This document shows positions 25,801-36,338 of a DNA stretch of 39,801 nucleotides, piece after piece. Both the position numbers and the translations under genes were made by a program. This DNA is from Gammaproteobacteria bacterium (GTDB taxonomy: Bacteria > Pseudomonadota > Gammaproteobacteria > Chromatiales > Chromatiaceae), in NCBI GenBank assembly GCA_009908845.1, contig JAAAOQ010000210.1:1-39801 (forward strand). The letters are read 5' to 3'. How positions within the stretch are numbered: the stretch's first letter is position 1; each line of letters begins with the position of its first letter. The notes under the pieces were generated by a model that was not told the DNA's origin, did no database searches, and saw only the letters and a program-made list of their open reading frames with translations.

Positions 25801-25986
25801 TCAGGCTTGCTCGATATCGAGATCACGGCAGATCTTCTTTGCCATCAGATCCTTGATCTCACTGTGGCGTGGCACCGCACTCAGCGCACCCGTCTCAGGA
25901 TTCAGCCAGATCGAATGCGGACCCCCTTCGCGCAGCAGAACGCATCCCTGCTTGCGCAAATGCCGCAGCAGCCGGACGCGCTTCAT
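25801..25986 (-). CDS. hicA: HicA-type mRNA interferase toxin
   Basis: 61-aa HicA/YcfA-like double-stranded-RNA-binding-fold toxin. Such toxins cleave mRNA when not bound by HicB. The catalytic His24 lies in REGGPHSIWLNP, followed by the typical AVPRHSEIKDLMAKKICRDL. It overlaps the stop of the upstream antitoxin by four bases (ATGA). Antitoxin-first order is the less common arrangement for HicAB. Confidence 0.9.
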   Translation of the reverse strand: MKRVRLLRHLRKQGCVLLREGGPHSIWLNPETGALSAVPRHSEIKDLMAKKICRDLDIEQA

Positions 25987-26195
25987 ACAGCAATCGGGAT
26001 CTCCTCGAAGCCTTCAACGGCATCGCGCCGTGCGGCCTCGCGATGGAGCGCGATGATCTCGCGGGCCGCTTCGCGCAGACTGATCAGGAGCTCTTCTTTG
26101 GTTCGCTCCTGGGCATTGGCGCCCGGGATCTCTTCGACCCAGCCGAGCCACCAGTCGCCGTCCTGCTTCACGATCGCCGTCAGTTCTGTCTTCAT
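25983..26195 (-). CDS. hicB: HicB-type antitoxin
   Basis: 70-aa partial-RNase-H-fold antitoxin, with KQDGDWWLGWVEEIPGANAQERTKEELLISLREA matching the HicB core. It lacks an obvious C-terminal DNA-binding domain (HTH or RHH), so autoregulation may be weak or indirect. Its ATG is only three bases after the acnA stop, so it is probably translated from acnA mRNA. Confidence 0.88.
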   Translation of the reverse strand: MKTELTAIVKQDGDWWLGWVEEIPGANAQERTKEELLISLREAAREIIALHREAARRDAVEGFEEIPIAV

Positions 26196-26198
26196 CCC

Positions 26199-28865
<2,667 letters not shown>

Positions 28866-29317
28866 GGGGGCTCCGGGATTCGGTTACGGCATCTTGACGC
28901 CCGATTCTAGCGATGCTGGGCGCGAAAGGCATCACAGCTTTCACCCCCCAACCGCCTGCCGGTCGTTTGCCGGTCGGTTGCCCCAGACCCTGCAAGCCGG
29001 CGTTGGGGAGTCCCATGCATCATCGCGGTAGCAGCTATTCATAGCCGGTAGCCAGCTCCTTTGCCCACCGAGGCCCCATCGCGGCGCCGCAGGCTATACG
29101 CGACAAATACCATGCCTGAAATTGCGAACGTCATCCGAAAATAGGTGCCCTTAGGATAGGCGCCCTTGTGTGGCGGGTTGGCGTAACTGTCGCGGATAAG
29201 TAAGCATTCCAGACACAGCTGCGTCGGTGCTGGCACCGCGCCCAAGACATTGCTTGTAGCCATCCACGCGGCTGACTAGACTTAGTCCATCAACTCAACC
29301 AAGAACCCGTGGTCGCG
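28866..29317. other. Intergenic region between acnA and the Phd/PIN toxin-antitoxin pair
   Basis: About 450 bp. The acnA side contains a -10-like TAGAAT about 45 bases upstream of the acnA ATG but no clear -35. A 74-codon minus-strand frame (29039-29263) has a short hydrophobic stretch but no ribosome-binding site or recognisable family, and I do not call it. The base composition is slightly lower in GC around 29080-29200. Confidence 0.4.
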
Positions 29318-29554
29318 ATGCCAGTAACGGTCAATGTCCATGAAGCCAAGACCCATCTCTCTCGCCTGCTGGAACAGGCCCATGCCGGTCAGGAGATCAT
29401 CCTGGCCAAGGCGGGCAAGCCCTATGCGCGGCTGATGCCCCTGGCGCCGAGCGCCGGCCAGCGGCGGCCGGGCCGTTTGCCGGGTCGGCTCAGCGATGCC
29501 TTCTTCGAGCCGCTGCCGGAGGAAGAGTTGGCGGGCTGGGACGAAGGACCATGA
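29318..29554 (+). CDS. Phd/YefM-type antitoxin
   Basis: 78-aa type II antitoxin. The N-terminal MPVTVNVHEAKTHLSRLLEQA and ILAKAGKPYARLMPL form the Phd/YefM DNA-binding fold, with a disordered, acidic C-terminus (FFEPLPEEELAGW) that would wrap the toxin. ATG 29318 is chosen; the in-frame GTG at 29309 would add three residues. The stop overlaps the toxin start as ATGA. It likely represses its own promoter. Confidence 0.92.
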   Translation: MPVTVNVHEAKTHLSRLLEQAHAGQEIILAKAGKPYARLMPLAPSAGQRRPGRLPGRLSDAFFEPLPEEELAGWDEGP

Positions 29555-29937
29555 GGGTCCTGCTCGACACCCACGCCTTCCTCTGGTGGGTGACCGACGA
29601 CTCGCGCCTATCCGCGGCCGCCCGCGCGGCGATCGGGGATGAGGAGAACGGCGTGCTCATCAGCGCGGCCACTGCCTGGGAGATCGCCACCAAGCATCGT
29701 CTGGGCAAGCTTGGCGAGGCGGCTGGGGCGGTTGCGCGTTTCCGCGAATTGGTGGCTGCCGACGGCTTTGAGCATTTGCCGGTCAGCTACTTCCATGCGC
29801 TCAAGGCCGGAAGCTACCCGAGCACGCATCGCGATCCGTTCGACCGGATGCTGGCAGCGCAAAGCGAGCTGGAAAGACTCACATTGGTGACGCGCGATCC
29901 CGCCTTCGACGATTTCGGCACCCAGACCTTGTGGTGA
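29551..29937 (+). CDS. PIN-domain (VapC-like) ribonuclease toxin
   Basis: 128-aa PIN toxin, a Mg2+-dependent endoribonuclease fold. The acidic residues of the family are present: Asp6 (LLDTHAFLWW), Glu44 (ATAWEIATK), Asp95/Asp98 (HRDPFDRMLAAQ) and Asp116 (TRDPAF). It is translationally coupled to the Phd-like antitoxin upstream. It converges with the DUF29 gene with a 14-bp gap. Confidence 0.93.
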   Translation: MRVLLDTHAFLWWVTDDSRLSAAARAAIGDEENGVLISAATAWEIATKHRLGKLGEAAGAVARFRELVAADGFEHLPVSYFHALKAGSYPSTHRDPFDRMLAAQSELERLTLVTRDPAFDDFGTQTLW

Positions 29938-29951
29938 AAAGCGGAAATCGC

Positions 29952-30395
29952 CTAAGGCCAGTACTCCGGGTCGAGCAGTTGATGCAGGCTGTAGGGATTG
30001 TCCTCCGGGAAGAGGTCGGGGTCGATGCCTGTCTTCTGGATCGCCTGATCGCGGCCGTCATCCCAACCGTTTTCCAGTGCCCGCGTCAGCTGAATCGGGT
30101 TCTTCAGCCCAGGGCTTTGTTGTAGATGGCGCGACAAGGCTCGACGCTGGGTCCTGACGGTATTGCGCCAGCTCTTTTCATTCGTGCGCGTGCGATCGAG
30201 CTGAACCTGTAGCTTGAGCAGATGGGCAATCAGCACGGCAAGCCGATGGGCCAGCTCGCGTTGCTCGGATTTCCCAATGTCACCGACCTCTTCCGCGAGA
30301 TGCTCGAGATCCAGCAAGTCGAACCGCCCCTGCTTCAGATAGGCGGCCTGTTCTTGGGTCCAGGTGAAGAAATCTTCCTCGTAGCCGGTACTCAT
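29952..30395 (-). CDS. DUF29 family protein
   Basis: 147-aa helical protein of unknown function. YEEDFFTWTQEQAAYLKQGRFDLLDLEHLAEEVGDIGKSE is the DUF29 signature (in positions 5-44), followed by RELAHRLAVLIAHLLKLQ. DUF29 genes are numerous in cyanobacteria and purple sulfur bacteria and often sit beside toxin-antitoxin or mobile genes; here it is next to the PIN toxin. The role is unknown. Confidence 0.88.
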   Translation of the reverse strand: MSTGYEEDFFTWTQEQAAYLKQGRFDLLDLEHLAEEVGDIGKSEQRELAHRLAVLIAHLLKLQVQLDRTRTNEKSWRNTVRTQRRALSRHLQQSPGLKNPIQLTRALENGWDDGRDQAIQKTGIDPDLFPEDNPYSLHQLLDPEYWP

Positions 30396-30454
30396 GAGAT
30401 TCTGGGCAGCTCGTCGATGAAGAAGACGGGACGCGCAGGATCAAGCGAGCCCGC

Positions 30455-31102
30455 TCAGCTCGGCTGCCGGGCGCTGGTCCCAGAGCTCAGATAGGCGCGC
30501 GCGGAATCGAGCAGCTTACGCCGGCCGAACAGGATCTGCATCCGACGCCCGCCGCACTGGCGCCAGAGCATCGCGGCACGGATACCGGCGAGCAGCAGGG
30601 CGCGAATGCGTTCCTGGTTCTCCTGGTTCTGCAGGTAGAGCGGGTTGCCGCGGACGATGATCCGCGGCTCCAGCTTGCTGATGGTCGCCGAATAGATCCC
30701 GGCCAGGCGGCTGATGACCGCCTGATCGAGCAAGTGGGCGTCACCGCGTTGAGCAGCCGCGGCTTCGATGCCGTCTGCGATCGCGGCGAGCATGTCGCCC
30801 CGACCGGCCAACGTCCGCTCGTGCTTGAGCAGCGTGATCACGTAGCGGGTCAGCTCGACATTGCGCTCGGGCTGGCCGGTGAGCTGCGCGATCACCTGCC
30901 GCGCCCCGGTGGCGACCGCGCCCGGTGGGCCGAACACTGACGGGACATCCTCGGCGTCGATCTGGAACAGGCTGTACAGGCAGGGCTCCATCTGCTCGGT
31001 ATCGACGCTACCGCGGTTAGCGATACGCAGGACGCAGTGGGCCGCTTGATGCAGACCGGCCAGCGCGATGATGCGGTCTTGGTCGCTGTGGGGCATGGAC
31101 AT
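30455..31102 (-). CDS. hflD: HflD homologue
   Basis: 215-aa helical, peripheral-membrane protein. In E. coli HflD influences the lysogenic decision of phage lambda through CII. Its normal role is unclear but it is co-encoded with mnmA. Recognisable segments are DRIIALAGLHQAAHCV, ERNVELTRYVITLLKHERTL and NPLYLQNQENQERIRALLLAGIRAAMLW. I use the ATG at 31102; the frame extends 55 codons upstream into the mnmA-hflD gap without family character. Confidence 0.93.
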   Translation of the reverse strand: MSMPHSDQDRIIALAGLHQAAHCVLRIANRGSVDTEQMEPCLYSLFQIDAEDVPSVFGPPGAVATGARQVIAQLTGQPERNVELTRYVITLLKHERTLAGRGDMLAAIADGIEAAAAQRGDAHLLDQAVISRLAGIYSATISKLEPRIIVRGNPLYLQNQENQERIRALLLAGIRAAMLWRQCGGRRMQILFGRRKLLDSARAYLSSGTSARQPS

Positions 31103-31276
31103 CGGATCTCGAACGCTAAAATACTGGGTTCGGCGCGACGGGCCGCCGGCACTGACAGGCGCCCACTGGGTTTCGGGCATCTGACTTATCGGGGCCCGGG
31201 CAGATAACGCAATGGCCAGCGCGCACCGCGCAACGAACCACTCTCGCGCCAACAAGGGCACAAACACAGGCCGATG

Positions 31277-32389
31277 CTACGCGGCCTCTCGAATCACGCA
31301 ACCACCCAGGCATTCGTCGTCAAGGTAGAACACGGCCGACTGACCGGGGGTGATCGCACGCTGCGGCTCATCGAAGCGAACCCGACACATCCGGCTATCG
31401 TAGCGAATTATCGTGCAGCGCTGCAGCGGTTGCCGGTGCCGCAATCGGCACCAGCAGCGTAACGGCACCGGCCCGGGCGGGCGCCCGCTGATCCAGTGCG
31501 GCGGGTCCGCGGTCAGCTCGCGCGACCAGAGCAGCGGATTGGCCCCGCCCTGAACGACGATCAGCGCGTTGCGCTCGACGGCCTTGGCAGCGACGAACCA
31601 GGGTGCCTCGCCATGCTCGGCGACCCCGCCGATACCGAGCCCCTGACGCTGCCCGATGGTGTACCAGGCGAGCCCACGATGCTCGCCGACGATCTCGCCT
31701 TCCGGGGTCATGATCGGCCCCGGATTGCGCGGCAGGTAGCGATCGAGGAAGTCGGCGAACCGCCGCTCGCCGATGAAGCAGATCCCGGTACTGTCCCTCT
31801 TTTCGGCGTTCGCAAGCCCGAGAGAGCGAGCGCGGTCCCGCACCTCGGCCTTGGCCAGATCGGCCAGCGGGAACAGCGCAGGGGCGAGCTGCGCCTGGCT
31901 GAGCTGGTGCAGAAAGTAGGTCTGATCCTTATTCGCATCGAAGGCAAGGCGAAGATGCGCGCCGTCGCCGTCGTGCGTGACGCGCGCATAGTGGCCGGTC
32001 GCGATCGCATCGGCACCGAGGGTCAGGGCGTGATCCAGGAACGCCTTGAACTTGACCTCCTTGTTGCAGAGCACGTCCGGATTCGGCGTCCGCAGCGCGC
32101 GATACTCGGCCAGGAAGTGCTCGAAAACGCGATCCCAGTACTCGGTCGCGAAGTTGACCCGGTGCAGCCGGATGCCGAGCCGCTCGACGACCGCCTCGGC
32201 ATCGGCCAGATCCTCGGCTGCCGCGCAATAACCAGGCTCGTCGTCCTCCTCCCAGTTCTTCATGAACAGGGCCTCGACGGCATAGCCCTGATCCAGCAGA
32301 AGATGGGCCGCGACAGCGGAGTCGACGCCGCCGGAGAGGCCGACGATGACGCGCCGCACCTTAGCCTGAGCCACTGGCTTGATGATCAA
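31277..32389 (-). CDS. mnmA: tRNA-specific 2-thiouridylase MnmA
   Basis: 370-aa enzyme that installs the 2-thio group at U34 of Lys, Glu and Gln tRNAs, receiving sulfur through the Tus relay. The PP-loop SGGVDS is at 19-24. The two catalytic cysteines are Cys108 (NPDVLCNKEVKF) and Cys204 (STGICFIGERRF). The start is a TTG at 32389, the first possible; GTG 32359 would also leave an acceptable N-terminus. It is followed by hflD, as in E. coli. Confidence 0.96.
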   Translation of the reverse strand: MIIKPVAQAKVRRVIVGLSGGVDSAVAAHLLLDQGYAVEALFMKNWEEDDEPGYCAAAEDLADAEAVVERLGIRLHRVNFATEYWDRVFEHFLAEYRALRTPNPDVLCNKEVKFKAFLDHALTLGADAIATGHYARVTHDGDGAHLRLAFDANKDQTYFLHQLSQAQLAPALFPLADLAKAEVRDRARSLGLANAEKRDSTGICFIGERRFADFLDRYLPRNPGPIMTPEGEIVGEHRGLAWYTIGQRQGLGIGGVAEHGEAPWFVAAKAVERNALIVVQGGANPLLWSRELTADPPHWISGRPPGPVPLRCWCRLRHRQPLQRCTIIRYDSRMCRVRFDEPQRAITPGQSAVFYLDDECLGGCVIREAA

Positions 32390-32515
32390 GATTCTTTGTC
32401 ATGAACGAAACCATACCCAAACTTGAGCGACGCTGACACTCGCAGCGCCGGCGCCCTACAGATTACGTCGAAGGCGCAATCCACTGGCTATCGCCGTAAC
32501 CGACCTGGCGATGAT

Positions 32516-32574
32516 GACTAACGTTTCGGGCGTGAAAGGCAAAGCTCACCGGCCACTGCGGAATGATAAGCCTT
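32516..32574 (-). repeat. attC-like imperfect palindrome (integron cassette recombination site), weaker copy
   Basis: Read on the minus strand, this 59-bp element starts at the stop of the 163-aa gene. It begins with a degenerate R'' (GGCTTAT) and ends with ACGTTAGTC, a near-consensus R' (GTTRRRY). The inner arms TGGC-CG-GTGA and TCACGCC pair, with two unpaired bases in one arm, as expected for the extrahelical bases of an attC hairpin. The position, directly after a cassette-like gene, is right. The outer arms match poorly, so confidence is moderate. Confidence 0.5.
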
Positions 32575-33065
32575 CATGCCTTAAAAACATTTTTGAAGAG
32601 ATTCTTGATTAGATCGAGCACCGACTTCGCCAGAAGTCCGCCAATAAAAGCCGTAAATCCCAGTGCCTCAGCGGATGAAAGATACTCGGTGGGGCTGCTT
32701 GTGAAATGGCCTAGGCCCCAAATTAATACAGGAGCGACCATTGCGCCAAGGAACGGGCGAACGAAGAGCCAACGGGAAAATCGCCTATTGAATTTCTCAC
32801 CCGCCGCCTTTTCTGGATACGGTTCGCCATTTTCTCTTTCAAAGCCGGTTGCGTATCGATTTAGGCAGGAGGTAAGCGCTGCGATTGCGCTGCCGCAAGA
32901 GCCTACCAACACGGGACCCAGCAGCATCGGTGACGATGATGAATTCAAGGCGTAGGCGCCAAGAAAAAACGAGACCAGCGATATCACAACGAGGTACACA
33001 ATCGTAATCTGGGCGAGACGATCGAGCCGTTTTAGCTCATCATCTAGTAGGGCGGATTTCGACAT
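32574..33065 (-). CDS. Unknown small integral membrane protein (integron cassette-like gene)
   Basis: 163-aa protein with four predicted membrane helices (about 19-38, 46-66, 102-121, 134-150) and a charged loop between helices 2 and 3 (NRYATGFERENGEPYPEK). I recognise no family. AAGGGAG (33080-33074) eight bases before the ATG is an excellent ribosome-binding site. The DNA is markedly less GC-rich than its neighbours, suggesting transfer. The gene is bounded by attC-like sites: one ends 20 bp upstream (33086) and one starts at its stop. This short leader with its own ribosome-binding site is typical of a mobile integron cassette. Confidence 0.8.
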   Translation of the reverse strand: MSKSALLDDELKRLDRLAQITIVYLVVISLVSFFLGAYALNSSSSPMLLGPVLVGSCGSAIAALTSCLNRYATGFERENGEPYPEKAAGEKFNRRFSRWLFVRPFLGAMVAPVLIWGLGHFTSSPTEYLSSAEALGFTAFIGGLLAKSVLDLIKNLFKNVFKA

Positions 33066-33085
33066 CCCGAGATCTCCCTTAGAGA

Positions 33086-33148
33086 GGCTAACGCCCAGTA
33101 TCAGCGGCGCGGGCCTTTGGCGCGTCCGCTGGATGCGCTCTTTAGCTT
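33086..33148 (-). repeat. attC-like imperfect palindrome (integron cassette recombination site)
   Basis: Read on the minus strand: AAGCTAAAG (R''-like, to 33140), then an arm containing CCAGCGG-A-CGCG, a loop CCAAAGGCC, an arm CGCG-CCGCTG-ATA-CTGG, and GGGCGTTAGCC ending at 33086. The arms pair except for an extra A and an ATA, the asymmetric unpaired bases expected of a folded attC bottom strand. The GTTAGCC end is close to the GTTRRRY crossover motif. It starts nine bases after the stop of the interrupted small ORF (33157) and ends 20 bp before the next gene, as in cassette arrays. Confidence 0.68.
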
Positions 33149-33156
33149 GCAGCTTT

Positions 33157-33318
33157 CTAGGTTACACGCTCTGCTTCTCGATAAACCACGTTGCGGCCTG
33201 ATGCTGCTTCCTTTGCACGCAAAGCGTGTGAAATACGGTGAGGATCGTTTCCATATTTGCACGCAAAGGCGAGACCGTTAGCACGCATTTCTTTAACAAT
33301 AGGGCCTTCATGCATCTT
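33157..33318 (-). pseudogene. 3' part of a small cassette ORF interrupted by an insertion sequence
   Basis: The minus-strand frame from the IS edge reads K-MHEGPIVKEMRANGLAFACKY and ends in GRNVVYREAERVT, TAG at 33157. The other flank of the IS (34516-34457, minus strand) reads LSERSCKAGAKWALKIGEFK from a TTG. Removing the IS and one copy of the flanking AAG joins the two in frame as a 72-residue ORF. I recognise no family. The C-terminal piece alone might still be translated from ATG 33315, or from an ATG within the IS end. An attC-like site follows the stop directly. Confidence 0.5.
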
Positions 33319-34456
33319 CTTCTCGGCTTTGGCCATTTTCGCCGAGCGTGCTGGAGGCCGGAGGGCGGCCCCTGCGAGGGGCAGTCGACGGCTGAGCGGT
33401 TGGCGGCAGGGTGGAGCGGGCGGTATCGTCTGATGTCGACCAAAACGCCAAACTGTCCCGCCCGTGCCCGCTCTGCCGTTGACGATTGTAGCTGTTTTAG
33501 AACCGTTCGCTGTGCTGTTCACGCGCCCGAGCTGGGCGCCTGCGCAGGTGTTGGTCATCGGCACCCTGCTGGCGCAGGGGCCGCGCACGGTCACGGCGGC
33601 GCTGCGCGCGATGGGTCTGTCGGGCGAGCGGCGCTTCGAGCGTGACCATCGCGTGCTCAACCGGGCGCGCTGGTCGGGACTGCGCGGTGCGCAGATCCGA
33701 CTGGGGCTGTTGCTGACGCTCCTGCCGGTTGGCTTGCCGATCGTGATGGCGGTCGACGAGACCCTGGAGCGGCGCTTCGGGCGGTGCCGCCGGGGCGGCG
33801 CGGGCGCAAGCCGCAGAAAGGCGCGCGCCTGGCCAAACTGGCCAGCCGCGTGGAGGAAGCGCGCACACAGGGCGAGGTGGTCACGGTGCCCTGGTATCGC
33901 GGCCAGCGCAAAGCGCTGCGCGTGCTCAGCGGCATCGCGCTCTGGCACACGCCCGGCATCACCCCGCTGCCGATTCGCTGGGTCTTGGTGGTCGATCCCG
34001 AGGGACGCCTGCCAGCCCAGGCCTTCTTCACGACCGCGCTGACCCTGACCCCGGCACGGGTCATCGAACTGTTCGTCTGGCGCTGGTCGCTGGAGGTGAC
34101 CTTCGAGGAGACCCGCCGCGACCTCGGCGTCGAGACCCAGCGCCAGTGGAGCGACTTGGCCATCGCCCGCACCACGCCGGTGCTGATGGCCCTGTTTTCG
34201 CTGGTCTGCCTGATGGTGCATCGCTGGCGCGAGCACTGGCCCACCCTGGCGCGCTCGAGCGCCTGGTCTCTCAAGCCCGAGGCGACCTTCTCCGACTGCC
34301 TGGCCTTGGTCAGGCGCCGGATTTGGAGCGAGACCTATTTCGACACCTCAGCCGGCGAGCAGGACCCTGTCCAAATCTCACCCCAGCGCCTGGAACGCTT
34401 GCTCGATCAGCTTGCCGCGACGGCCTGAGGGGCCGAAAAGTGCCAAAGCCGAGAAG
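33319..34456 (+). mobile_element. 1.1-kb insertion sequence with matching terminal inverted repeats (internally deleted)
   Basis: The ends match as inverted repeats: CTTCTCGGCTTTGGC plus CATTTTCG at 33319-33341, and its complement (CTTCTCGGCTTTGGCACTTTTCG read inward) at 34456-34434. Fifteen bases are perfect, followed by two mismatches and six more matches. CTT flanks both sides, a possible 3-bp target duplication. The element carries one DDE transposase gene on the plus strand with an internal deletion and frameshift, so this copy cannot move by itself. Confidence 0.88.
33464..34428 (+). pseudogene. DDE transposase (IS701/IS4-like), internally deleted and frameshifted
   Basis: The 5' part runs from GTG 33464 through LTIVAVLEPFAVLFTRPSWA, GTLLAQGPRTVTAALRAMG and the first catalytic-Asp segment MAVDETLERRFGR (ending near 33783). 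The 3' part, in another frame, begins at about 33784 (PPGRRGRKPQKGARL) and runs through VTVPWYRGQRK, IRWVLVVDPEGR and the catalytic-Glu region WRWSLEVTFEETRRDLGVETQRQW to the TGA at 34428. Family members have more than 100 further residues, including the second Asp, between these parts. A deletion at about 33780-33787 therefore removed them and shifted the frame. Confidence 0.88.
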
Positions 34457-34611
34457 CTTAAACTCTCCGATTTTCAGGGCCCACTTGGCACCCGCTTTAC
34501 ACGAACGTTCGGACAAATAAGAAACGCTTGACCACCTAAAGATTGCGATTCAGAATCAGTATCATGTAACAATTTTACATCACCTAATCAGTATTGTAGA
34601 GGGAACCCAGA
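34457..34611. promoter_or_regulatory. A/T-rich region upstream of the secreted-protein gene, with palindromes
   Basis: The left part (34457-34516) reads on the minus strand as the 5' half of the ORF broken by the IS. The right part is A/T-rich and contains GATTCAGAATC and TGTAA-CAATT-TTACA, two short perfect palindromes, before GAGGG, the ribosome-binding site of the gene at 34612. TTGACC near 34526 could be a -35, but no -10 is correctly spaced. Confidence 0.4.
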
Positions 34612-36270
34612 ATGATGGTACCTTTGATTATTAGGGAGTACCCAACTCTGAGGATGGCGTTACCACTCCTGTTGTTGACGTCGACGAGCCCTTCTTCCGC
34701 CGATATTGAGCGCCCCGCATGTGGCGATCTGACCACCTGGGCGTACACCTTCGTTCCGCCCGCGAAGCGCGCCGGTCCGGACTCGATTCCGGAGGTTTTC
34801 CAAGCCGAGGCTTTTGCCGAGATGTTCGGAAAACCCGTCGCGCAGTGGAACGACCGGGATTTCGACGCGCTCGATCAGCACATGAAGGACTGTCAGCGCC
34901 AGCTGTTCAAACAGAACCGTCAGGCGGCCAAGCAGATCAACACCGTACGGCGTCATGTGCCCGCGGTGGAGCGCGAGGTGGAAGAAGCGCGTGCGCTGAA
35001 AGCGGAGCCGAGCGCCGAGCCGCCGCAAACTGCTCAAGAGCGGCCCCAACCGTCGCGACCCCCGGCGGCGCGTCAGCGATCCGAGGTCACCGAGTCGCCG
35101 GCGCAGCCGCGTCGTCCGGCGCGATCAGAGTCGGAGCCGGCAGAGGCTCAGGTCGCCGAATCCAGCGAGGCGGCGGAAGCCGAGGGGGACCGAGAACGCC
35201 AGGCCGCCTTGGCGGAGCGCGTGGCCCGGGAGTACGCTTCCTTGCAGGGCTACGAGTTCGCCCAGTTGGATGACCTCGGAAAATATTTGCGGAAAGTGCA
35301 GTCCCTGGGGCGGGTGCTGGCCGATGAGCGCAACAGCCAGGCCGCGGCGGCCAGCGGGGTCGCGAAAGCCGACGTCAAGGCGCTGTATGAAAACAACTTT
35401 CTGCCGGCCGTCGAGCGTATGCACCCGCAATTCGAGGAATACCTGGCCGGCCTGCCGCCAACCAAGGCGGGGTTGACCCAGGCCAAGCGGGCGGTGGCGC
35501 GCGCCACGGGCGTTCGTTACGCCAACGATGTCATGGCCGACTATATCGCGTCAGCGGAGCAACGTGCCGGTGCGATCCAGGCGGCCTTGGACCGGGACGA
35601 GGCGGCCCAGCGCCATGCCCGTGAACACATGGACGTCAGCGGCCGGCTGGACGCCCTGTTTCAGGGGTCCGGCGTTGGTCGGGCCCGCTTGGGAAAGGTG
35701 GCGCCGGGCATGTCGACCGACGAGACGATTCAGCTCGCCGGCGACCTGTGGGGCTACCGGAAAACGCCGAACATGGACATGGACCTCGTTCTCGCACCGC
35801 CTCGCGAGGCGCTCCAGCGGTTCAAGGCGCAGCGTCGCGACGGGGGCCGCCTGACCCTGCGCGAGATGGGCGACCGCGTCGGGCAGCTGGAGTTCTTCGA
35901 GCACTACCAGGCCAAAATGGAACTGGATTCGGTGCGTCGGCAACTCGTCGACAAATACGGCGCGCCCGATTCCGAAAAGAGGACGGACCATGGGGTGGTC
36001 TGGAGCTGGACGACCCGGGACCGGAGCCTGGAAGTCGAAGTGAAGAACCAGGCCGATGTGATCATGCATGCGGCGGGGTTTCGCAGCCGCCTCGGCATGG
36101 CGCTATGGAATGAGGACTACGAAGACCACCTGGAAGAGGCGAGCGAGCGCTGCCACGAAATCCGCCGCAAACCGCGCTCGGAGCGCAGCATGGACGACGC
36201 CAGCTTCTTCATGAAACACCACTGTCCGATGGTGAGCGACAGCCGTCTGGAGCCCGGTCTCCCGGGCTGA
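34612..36270 (+). CDS. Unknown secreted, coiled-coil-containing protein
   Basis: 552 aa, no family recognised. The N-terminus (MALPLLLLTSTSPSSA, from about residue 15) looks like a signal peptide, so a periplasmic or exported location is likely. Residues about 60-120 are helical and basic. Residues 125-190 are a Pro/Glu/Ser/Ala-rich linker. Residues about 190-470 are mostly helical with charged repeats, and residues about 455-545 form a compact-looking C-terminal region with VVWSWTTRDRSLEVEVKN. GAGGG eight bases before ATG 34612 is a good ribosome-binding site. It is the only plus-strand gene between the cassette-like genes and the IntI fragment. It could be a cargo gene of a mobile element. 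Confidence 0.75.
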   Translation: MMVPLIIREYPTLRMALPLLLLTSTSPSSADIERPACGDLTTWAYTFVPPAKRAGPDSIPEVFQAEAFAEMFGKPVAQWNDRDFDALDQHMKDCQRQLFKQNRQAAKQINTVRRHVPAVEREVEEARALKAEPSAEPPQTAQERPQPSRPPAARQRSEVTESPAQPRRPARSESEPAEAQVAESSEAAEAEGDRERQAALAERVAREYASLQGYEFAQLDDLGKYLRKVQSLGRVLADERNSQAAAASGVAKADVKALYENNFLPAVERMHPQFEEYLAGLPPTKAGLTQAKRAVARATGVRYANDVMADYIASAEQRAGAIQAALDRDEAAQRHAREHMDVSGRLDALFQGSGVGRARLGKVAPGMSTDETIQLAGDLWGYRKTPNMDMDLVLAPPREALQRFKAQRRDGGRLTLREMGDRVGQLEFFEHYQAKMELDSVRRQLVDKYGAPDSEKRTDHGVVWSWTTRDRSLEVEVKNQADVIMHAAGFRSRLGMALWNEDYEDHLEEASERCHEIRRKPRSERSMDDASFFMKHHCPMVSDSRLEPGLPG

Positions 36271-36338
36271 TTTGATGCGTCCAGGCAACGACCGGATTGC
36301 CCCTTGCTGCTTGAGAACGTCCGTTTTGACATTGAGCG

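Noticed and set aside
29039-29263. 74-codon minus-strand frame between acnA and the Phd-like antitoxin
   Set aside because: No ribosome-binding site, no recognisable family, and base composition does not favour coding; left uncalled.
33157-34236. Long minus-strand frame running through the IS into the small cassette ORF
   Set aside because: Most of it is antisense to the transposase; only the last part (33157-33318), outside the IS, is likely to be real coding sequence.
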